NCBI GenBank assembly: GCA_021234155.1
Contig: JAJEKV010000002.1
Span: 21,233,726 to 21,297,725, forward strand
DNA: 64,000 nucleotides
Source: Isoetes taiwanensis
Lineage: Eukaryota; Streptophyta; Lycopodiopsida; Isoetales; Isoetaceae
Direction: 5' to 3'
A model generated the notes under the pieces. It was not told the origin of the DNA, did no database searches, and saw only the letters and a list, made by a program, of their open reading frames with translations. The translations under genes and the position numbers were made by a program. This document shows positions 55,970 through 64,000 of this stretch, in pieces. Every line of letters begins with the position of its first letter. The first letter of the stretch is position 1.

Positions 55970-58900
55970 TTAGATCTGATGAAGAAGATGCCTGCTATCC
56001 TTGCCAAGTGAGATCTTGAACAGATTGAAGATAGTTCCTGGTAAAACAAAGAAAACTCTGAAGTTATATGAAGTTAGGAAATGGAAGTGGTCACGGATTT
56101 GAGGTTGATAAATTGGGATTTGGTTGCTTCCCCAGTCCACTAGTTCCAGTAATCTGACAGAATTGCATGTGGCCATTAGATGAATCATTGTTCCAAAGCA
56201 ATCAGCCCTTCCTCTATGATAGTAATAGCTTTCCCTGTAGGATTCAAACTGAGATTCTGTCATGTCTCTGCCAAACCTGTGAATAAACCAAAATAGCTCA
56301 TGCATGAGATGAGTTCCTTTGCAGAACTCCGCAGCCCACTGGATTTCCAACCTTGGAATTTCTGATAAGGACTCCATAAGTTTTCCTTTAACTGTCCCTG
56401 TCCAAAAACTGTAGTCATGATTATGCTGAAATACATCTGTCCTACTGTTTCCAAGCCTTGACATTATTGCCTCTTCTGCCACATCATATTGAAGGTCAAG
56501 CTTGTACTTGCAGTTCCAAAGGTAATCTATCAACAAAAGAATTGGCATTAGAAGAGATATCATGACAATTAAGCTTAAAACTATTGAAAGGTCCTGCAAA
56601 ACTTCCAAGGTTATTCCATCTACTGTCATAATTATCAGCATATCTGTTTTTTTGAGCTGTTACCATCAGCTCAATGTCATAAATTATCTGAAACTGAATC
56701 CAAAGAATTGAATTTTTATGACCACCATAGAGACACCTGTTTCTATTTTTCCAAATGTTCCATAAAATAATATAACAAAGAGAGTTTCTCATGGGATCAT
56801 TATTAGAGATGAATTCAATGATATTCCTTGGTTTTACAATACCAAAGTTATTTAGGATCCAATTCCATAAGCCATTAATTTTTGGACATGTGAAGATATG
56901 CTGGACATTTTCAATAGAATTGCAGTGAAGAGGACATAGCTGAGAGATAGTTTGAACAGAGGAGGAATAAATCTTATGAATAAGTTCCAAACAAGGAATG
57001 CTTTTGTTTGCTAGTAGCCAAATGAAGAAGGCAACTTTGGGAGGACAGAAAGATTTCCAAATATTCTTAAAAAGGATTGACTCAACATCCGAATTTATGT
57101 GCCAGTATTTCCCTGCTTTAGACTGTTGAGACTCCCTGGTAAGATAAGCATAAATATTGGAAACTTTGTAAGTTTTTCTGTCTCTACAAGACCAATGAAT
57201 GTCACAGTTAATGTTAGGATTAAGATTTATTGCCCTGACTGTGTTCATTATGTGATCAAAAAGGGTCCTGTCAGAGGTAGTGCCCCTTATTTTAGCTTTA
57301 AGCCTAGTCCAAGATGTCCATCTGTTATCAATCCATAAATCTCCTAAGGTCAGAATGTTCTTCTCCATCCATTTTCTGTGAAATTCGGGATGTTTAAGAG
57401 CTAAAGGCTTGTCATCTCTAACAGCAAGGTTTGGATTCCAGAAGATGCTGGTGTTGTGACTAGAAATTGAGATTTGATCATGAGAGTAAGCTTTGGAAAC
57501 TTTATTCCACGCCAATATCAAATTCCTCATTAGAGGGGAAGTATTAGCACCAGGTTTAGACTCAAAGAAGGCAGAATGAGGCAAATGATGACTAACAGAA
57601 GGATGCCCCTTGAACTTGCTATTTTGAAGCCAATAAATAATAAAAGAAGTAGCAGGACTACCATGATTAAACAGAGATTTCCAAACATATTTGCCTGCTA
57701 AAGCATACCCCTGTAAGAGCAAGTTTTTACAGCCAAGACCCCCTTTATCTCTTTTTTGAGTCACATAATTCCAATTTACCATATGATTTTTACCCCAAAT
57801 ATAATTTCTAACAATCCTCTCTATCTGCTGATATATACATTTAGGAGCTAGGAGAGCAGAAGAGAAATAAATGTGGGAACTAGCAAGTACAGAGTTGGCA
57901 ATGATTGTTCTTCCTGCCAAGGAGAGACAACTACCATAATTACTCAACTTTTTCCTGATTTTAGAAACAATTGGAGTCCAAAGGTTTTTGACACTCATGT
58001 CAAGAGAGAGTGGCATCCCCAAGAGAGTGGTTGAGTGACTGAAATCATAACATTTAATGCCCAGGATGTCATTTTGATTAGATTCTCCTAGGATGATGCA
58101 CTTGTTCAGATTTAGATAGATCCCAGAGGCTGCACTAAAACCTTTGATAATATTTAAAAAGGATTCAATGTTGTTCTGCTCATTTTTCAAAAAGCTGAAG
58201 GAGTCGTCAGCATATTGCATTATGGTAAGATGAGACATGATTATCGAAGCTTAAGACCCTCAATGTTGCCAACTTGTTGATGATGGAGGATTACTCTTGT
58301 TAACATTTCAGCCACAATTATGAACAGATAAGGGGCTAAGGGGCAGCCTTGCCTTACTCCATTATTCAAAGTGAAGAAGGTAGAGGGAGAGCCATTTATT
58401 ATGATTGCAGATTGAGCTCTAAGATTAAGGCCCATAATCAAGTCAATTAATTTGATTGGGATCCCAATTTTTTGAAGGGCCAGAATCAAAAAATCCCACC
58501 TGACTGTATCAAAGGCTTTGGAAAAATCAAGTTTCAAGAGGACACATTTTTGATTTGAAATTCTTGCCCAATGCATACCCTCCATAGCTGCAATGTAGTT
58601 ATCAAGGATGTATCCGTCGATAGGAAAGTGTGATTGATGCAAACCGATATTTTTCTCAAGAAAACCTTTGATCCCGCTTTGCAATGATTTTGGCACAAAG
58701 TTTGTAGGTCGTGGTTGGTCAAAGATATAGGTCTCCATTCATTGAAAGTCTCGGGATTATCACTTTTAGGAATGAGAGTGATGAATCCTCGAGGATAATG
58801 CAGGTGTGAGATGGTTGGAATGCCAAAAACCCTTAATCATGGCAATAAGATCATTCTTAAGAACATCCCTAACTTAATAAAAAATTCTGGTGGAAACCCA

Positions 58901-59862
58901 TCAGGCCTGGTGGCTTTTACCTTTGGCCATGGCATTTTAAAATTTGCTTAATCTCCTCTTCGTAAGGCATATTTAGGATCTGGTCACTCAAGGGATCAAT
59001 AATATTGATAGGCAAGGAATTAAGAGTGTTCAGAAACCATTGGCCACAGGATTATCCCCTAGCATTATGTCGATTAGAGAAAATTTTGGAATATTTGGAG
59101 AAGAAATATTGAGTAATTTCCTTTGGATCATCTATGGTATGGCCAATATCATTTTTGATCTTTGGAGATTTCTTTTTAGGAGCCTATTTTTGGCTATTCA
59201 AAAAGAATTTGGTATTGCAATTGTCCATACTGTTATGGAATTTGATCTTACTTTTCATGGCAGCACCTTTAGCCTCATACTCTTCAATATTTTTAATGGC
59301 ATGTTCAAGATCATCTTCAGTTTGACGAAGAGAGGTATTCAAAGGATCAGTTTGCAATTTAGATCTAACATCCCTCATAGCAGTTAGAAGTTTACTTTTG
59401 TTTTCTTTTCTCTGCTCATGGAGGTTTTTGGACCATAGCTTGATCCATGCTTTGGAAGCCTTTAGATTAGAATAAAAGGCTCTCATAGAATCATTGGTCT
59501 GAACTCTCGGAAGATTACCATAAAAATTGAAGAAATCTGCACAAAATTTCTCACTATTTAAAATGGAACAATTTAGCTTAAAAGGGATGTTACCTTGTCT
59601 CTTGATATTATTGAGGTGTTTGGTCCAGAGAAATTGTGGTGATGGTCGTCTAAATAGATGTGCATTCATCACTGAAGACAACACAGTTATCCCAGAAGTC
59701 TAGATCAGACATTTTGATATAAAATCTATCCAGGGCACAGAATACTCTTGAATTACCTTCGTGCTTATTGGACCAGGAGTACTTAGCAGTAGAAGAAGGA
59801 ATATGATTGAACAAATTAGAGTCCATTAAATTTTCCCAATTGTCCCTCTCCTTAGCAGACAT
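55970..59862 (-). pseudogene. LINE ORF2: endonuclease end, reverse transcriptase, zf-RVT
   Basis: 59862-59650 ends the AP-endonuclease domain (STAKYSWSNKHEGNSRVFC then ALDRFYI). 59684-59184 is the linker. 58738-58241 carries RT motifs (KLDFSKAFDTVRWDF, GVRQGCPLAPYLF). 58238-56496 starts with the catalytic motif in MQYADDSFSFL, and ends with the zf-RVT region (FCPPKVAFFIWLLANKSIPC, CPLHCNSIENVQHIFTC). The frame shifts exactly between 58241 and 58238, just before YADD, and again elsewhere. A further frame (56641-55970) reads a C-terminal extension rich in aromatic residues (MHELFWFIHRFGRD) that I cannot assign. Only a mutated copy; not active. Confidence 0.85.
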
Positions 59863-59889
59863 GCTGAAATTATTATTGGACTTGAAGTC

Positions 59890-60575
59890 AAGCCAATGTT
59901 GTTAATACGTCAAAATCCGTACCTTTAAAAACGTTTTTAAGTATTTTTAAAGATTTTTAAAACCGCTGGAAAAATCCGTATAAAATTGTTAAAATCTTTA
60001 AAAAGCCATCTTTAAAAATTTATTTTAAAAATCTTTAAAAATCCATGAAGTTTATTCAAATATATGATCCTTTGAGTTAGTAGGGGCTTATAGATGTAAT
60101 GTTTTAACACTTTCAAGGTTGGAGCAAAACAAGTTTAGATGATTGAAAATTTACTTATTGGCATGCTACGCCATCTTTAGCAAAAATGTGGATTTTAACC
60201 ATAGCAAATAGAAAAGAGCATGATTTTATTTTATTTTATTTTTTTTTTCCAAATCATAAAAAATCCTTTATCATGCATAGGCCCCTTTAAAAATAAAACG
60301 GTGTTTGTAGCTTCAATCCAAATTGAAGACCGCTAAAATCCAGGACCAATCCTTCTCTCCTTTGAGTTAGTAGGGGCAAGATTTGAGCACTCAAAGTTAG
60401 GTAGTCTCAATTCTTGTAGAAAAGAGCATGCATTTTTCCGGATTATGTCCCCTGTATGTGTTTTTATAATCTCTTATCAAATGCAAGATTTGAGACAAAT
60501 AGCTCTTCTCCTTTTCAAAGGACCTTTAATCCCCTTTTAAATTCCTTAAATTCCAGGATAGGATCTTCATGAATA
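59890..60575. other. AT-rich block replacing the LINE endonuclease start
   Basis: Where the endonuclease N-terminus should lie, the sequence is instead a TTTTTAAAGATTTTTAAAA-type run (about 59925-60055) followed by two copies of CCTTTGAGTTAGTAGGGGC (60070 and 60359) about 290 bp apart. It looks like an insertion or replacement by another repeat. No ORF. Confidence 0.6.
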
Positions 60576-60579
60576 AGGC

Positions 60580-63246
60580 TTAGGAATAGAAATGGCGTAA
60601 AAGAGCAAAGATTAATGCTTGGTACTTTCCTTTGATCTTTCTCCTTGTATTATTAGCTTGAGGGGTTCCCGGGATGTTGAGAATTCTATTTGAATGCTTA
60701 ACCTTAGCATTACATTTTTTCTTCCCTTTTTTAGCCTTAGGTTTAGAAGATAAGAAGCATTTTGAAGGGCCTAAAAGATAAGAGTCATCTTCCCAAGAAC
60801 CACTAACTTCAGAATTTTGGACAGAATTTTGAACATATTCTAGAGAATCATTTTCCTTATCTGAGTTGTCAGTGTCAGAGATTATCTGGTCTTCATGGTG
60901 AGAGCAGCTCCAGAATTTGGATTCACAGCAGGGATTTGTTTTTAAACTCGTGACACAATTTATATCAGAGGAAGCAATTAGACTATTATGAGCAGGGATT
61001 AGATCTTGCCTGTTATTAGCCTCCTCATTTGTGACTGCTTGAGGTACCTCCTTATGTTTGAAGTTGCCTTGTGCATCTTGATTTTTTGTCAAATGATTTT
61101 GCTGTTCCAACTGACACTCAATTCCATGATTGTTCAACCCCTGGGACTGATTTTCTTTTTTAGTATTCCTGTTGTCCTGCCTTGAGCCATCAATATCATC
61201 TATTACTATTTGATCACCTACATGCGTGCCTTGTATACCATGTCCATCAATTTCCACATGCAATTCTGCCAGTTGCTGAGCTATGTGACTGGAAATGTAA
61301 CCTTCATGGCATGAATTTGGGGGATCAGGGGACTTATGATTATCAGATAGGTCTATTAATGGATATGAAAGTGGAGAATCGAGAATGGGTGAAAGTGTGG
61401 ATGTATGCAATGAGGGGGCCTGAGTTTCCAATGGAACCATTGTATCAATGTCATTTGCATCACAATCATTGTTCACCTTTGCAAGAATATCAAATATGTT
61501 TGAACATGGCAACTTATTTTGACATTCTGCATTGTCTGCAATTTTAGGTTCAGTTTGTATGCTTTCCATAATTAATGACTCCTCTTTTCCTTCTGAGTCA
61601 TTTGCAACCTTAGGAATTGGAGCACTGCTGTGAATCTTCAAGGTTGGCTGGCAATTTCCTTTGGGATTTTCTGAGATTTTAATCCCTTTGTGTCTTTCTG
61701 ATGCTGCCTTTTTAGAGTCAAGCATAATACCCTTCAAAGTTTTGTGCAGGTCAAGTTGCTGCTGCTGCATGGGAGCCTTACCCTTGAGCATTGTTTTATT
61801 GTGCTCAATGTTTGTCAAATCATTTTTTTTATTTTGACCATCAATGACTCTTTTGTTATCAACTGAGTCATTTTTGTTTGCATTCATGAAGAATAAACCT
61901 TTGTTCAAAATCTTGATTGTTGAAGGAGCAAGGTTATAAGCTGTCTGACCATATGACATATTTGATAAGTCATTTTTTTCCTTTTTTTCCTCTAGTTGCT
62001 TCTGCTTGAATTCTTTTTTCCTCTGAATTCTTTTTCTGCTGCCATTAACTTTTTCATATGGCCTCCATTCTTGAGCATTATCCTGAGTGATAATATCTTT
62101 AAGCACATATTTATGCATGGACATGGGATCTCGAGGATCTGGGTTAGAAATCTCAGAATTACCAAGTCTGCCAGTATTTTTGTTGTAAGATATATTCTGA
62201 GCATACTCCAGAATCTCTGAGTTCCCTTTGTCCCCTTTGATACTGCAAACAGAATGATTGAAATGCCTAGTTTTGCAATTCTGGCAAAAATTTGGTAATC
62301 CTACCCATCTCAAGTGAATGTTCGAAGGCTTACCAAAGAAGTCAATGAAGGGAATGGATGTAGGGATTGGTTTGGTAATATCAAGCTGAATGTAGCATTT
62401 AGGAGGCTTGAATGGGGAGAACTCAGAAGAGATGTAAGAGCCAATAGTGTTAAAGATTTTTGAGAAACAATCCTCATTCCAGTAAATAGGGGACAGATCA
62501 TTCATGGTCACAGAGGCTATAACAAATTTGCCAAAATCATTAATAGGCAGAGAGGGGTTCCACTTTTTGAAATAGATTTGAAAGGTGTTGAAGGTCGAAT
62601 GCCCCAATTTCAACATAAAATTTGCAGTTCTGCTATTTCCACATTCCATTAAAAGGTAAGGAAAATTAAGCCAGTAGATGGAGTTAATGACAATTCCTTT
62701 GTGAAGTCTAAGCAGATGGTCCCAAAGGTGTTGTATATTAACACCAGCTTTATCAACAGAAATGACAACAGCAGTAGAAGATAAAGATTCAATCTTTGCA
62801 GCTATAGAAGAACTGTTCAGATGAATACCTTTAAAAAGTTGAAGATTTGGTCGGGTGAGGTACTGAAGGTTGTAGAATTCTTGAGTGAGATCTCGATCTG
62901 AAAGGATTTGCTGATTTGGCCTTGGATCCCCATAAGGCAAGGGTACACCATTTGCATCGGGGGTGAGGGTATGAAATCGTCATAACTTGGATCCTTAGAG
63001 AGGTTATCCCAAAGGTGGCACGCCCGAGGAGAAGTGTTGCATTTCTTTTGAAAGAAAATTCAAATCGTAAAAATCCCCAAATTTAAGCACATTTGAAGGA
63101 TTAGAGTGGAAAGAGCTTAACTGGCTGAGCAGATCGCCTCTCTGTTTTGCAGGAAGGAGCATAAACTTGTGTAATAGAATGAGAGAGTTGGCATTTAGGT
63201 CTTTTGGCAAATTTGATTTTTTTTGGTTTTCGGGAAAATTAGCCAT
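60580..63246 (-). pseudogene. LINE ORF1 protein (nucleic-acid-binding), frameshifted near the start
   Basis: Starts at ATG 63246 (MANFPENQKKSNLPKD) and reaches a stop at 63006-63004. The main frame then runs from about 62940 to 60580, 786 residues without a stop. Features: a DUF4283-like N-terminal region (LLMECGNSRTANFMLKLGH, FNTFQIYFKKWNPSLP), a CQNCKTRHFNHSVC zinc-knuckle variant, then a long low-complexity Asn/Ser/Lys-rich tail. Plant L1 ORF1 proteins have this layout and bind element RNA. The break near 63000 may be a real frameshift or a missed exon. Confidence 0.75.
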
Positions 63247-63289
63247 TGAAAAAGAAGGGGGAAAACAGAGGACTAAGAAAATAAGAAGG

Positions 63290-63718
63290 CTAAGATCGAG
63301 AAAGGGAATTGGCTAGAAAGACAGATAAAAGATGAAAGCTAAGGAGGGAAATCCAAACAAGATCGAGAAGGAGAACCAAATTAATGCCAGAAAGTACATA
63401 AACCATAGCATTTAGATACAAAATTATTCGGAGAATATCTTTACCACAATCTTTTGTCGGACCATTCACAAAAAACTTGAAAGATTGCAAAGAGGGAGAG
63501 ATGTTCTTCTTTCCAGTGAATTCGAGGAGCCAAGAATCTATGATTTCACCTTCAAATTCTTCTGAGCAAGGAGTGAATGTGTATTCTGCAGTGAACAGGT
63601 GATCCGGAAAAAATTGTTTGAAAATTAGGAATTCCCAGAGTTTATTGAATGTGCCTTGAAGGAAACCACAAGTAATTCGCTGCTCCTGTTTCAGAATGAC
63701 AAAAAATTTCCCATCCAT
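63290..63718 (-). CDS. Small ORF in the LINE 5' leader, membrane-like C-terminus
   Basis: 142 residues from ATG 63718, upstream of ORF1. The N-terminal 90 residues look soluble (KFFVILKQEQRITCGFLQG, EFEGEIIDSWLLEF); the C-terminal 45 are very hydrophobic (ILYLNAMVYVLSGINLVLLL onward) and could form one or two membrane helices. I do not recognise it. It could also be the frame-broken beginning of ORF1. Confidence 0.35.
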   Translation of the reverse strand: MDGKFFVILKQEQRITCGFLQGTFNKLWEFLIFKQFFPDHLFTAEYTFTPCSEEFEGEIIDSWLLEFTGKKNISPSLQSFKFFVNGPTKDCGKDILRIILYLNAMVYVLSGINLVLLLDLVWISLLSFHLLSVFLANSLSRS

Positions 63719-64000
63719 GTGAAGCTTACAGCAAGGAGAATCTGAAAATTGCTTGGCCTCTACAAAGCCAGCAATGAATTCTCTTGTAAATCCTTCTCAA
63801 ATGCTCAGATCCATGTATAATTTCATCAAGAAAAGGTTTGAATCGAATGAGACAAAGAATTCAAGAAAAATGGCGCTCCTTTGCTGACGTGGCATATTTC
63901 TCGTCCTGCATAAGACAAATTGGTAAGAAGAGTCCTCAAAAAATTGATGTGTTTTGAAGAAAGGAGGTTATAAATCACATCAGTATAGAGCATTATTCAC

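Larger units (their letters stand above)
55780..63906 (-). mobile_element. L1-type LINE retrotransposon with poly(A) tail and 15-bp TSD
   Basis: TGCATAAGACAAATT occurs at 55765-55779 and 63907-63921. The left copy is followed by a run of about 23 T (55778-55801), the poly(A) tail on the minus strand. ORF1 (63246-60580) has a nucleic-acid-binding CxxC...C motif. ORF2 pieces (59862-55970) carry endonuclease C-terminus, RT with YADD and a zf-RVT motif. The element appears full length at its 5' end, but ORF2 is frameshifted and its endonuclease start is missing. Confidence 0.9.

Overview
The window looks like nuclear DNA of a land plant with a large, repeat-packed genome. The only ordinary host gene I can support is a spliced AMT2-type ammonium transporter at the left edge (434-2418). 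Almost everything else is transposable elements, several bounded by target-site duplications (TSDs) I could read. Chromoviral LTR elements, an L1-type LINE and a DIRS-like tyrosine-recombinase retroelement together suggest a non-flowering land plant (fern, lycophyte or gymnosperm). That placement is a guess.

Layout. (1) 434-2418: AMT2. (2) 2607-8591, minus strand: a YR retroelement with split direct repeats, inserted 189 bp after the AMT2 stop. (3) 8839-12036: a GGAATC/GATTCC palindromic satellite, a degraded zinc-motif ORF and a WDR48-like exon fragment. (4) 12037-52099: a DNA transposon with perfect 22-bp TIRs and TTAT TSDs. It has a broken transposase on the plus strand and a convergent broken gene set on the minus strand that includes an FCP1/NIF-like phosphatase domain. 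(5) Nested in it, 17149-47190: an LTR retrotransposon on the plus strand (TSD AGGTG). (6) Nested in that, 19041-38276: a related LTR element on the minus strand (TSD AACAA). (7) Nested in its pol, about 24171-29396: a further insertion carrying exons of an SRA (methylcytosine-reader) domain. (8) 52100-55764: no clear gene. (9) 55780-63906, minus strand: an L1-type LINE with a 15-bp TSD and a poly(A) tail.

The most unusual content is in the inner LTR element. Upstream of gag, its internal region encodes a 397-aa protein (35957-34764) whose N-terminus is identical to the first nine residues of mature histone H3. The protein ends in a recognisable H3 histone fold, with a charged linker of about 260 residues between the two. 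Then come a 504-aa ORF of unknown function, a gag ORF with a CCHC knuckle, and a broken pol whose 3' end reads as a chromodomain. A second, divergent H3-fold remnant lies in the outer element, so the association is older than this copy. In both elements the H3 region lies among repeated GC-rich hairpins whose stems differ in sequence but keep pairing.

Inference: this family carries both a histone tail/fold and a chromodomain, the module class that in other chromoviruses reads methylated H3. It could use its own H3-like protein for integration targeting, packaging or escape from silencing. The sequence alone does not show which. The pol genes here are frameshifted, so this copy is probably not autonomous, but the H3-like, 504-aa and gag ORFs are open.
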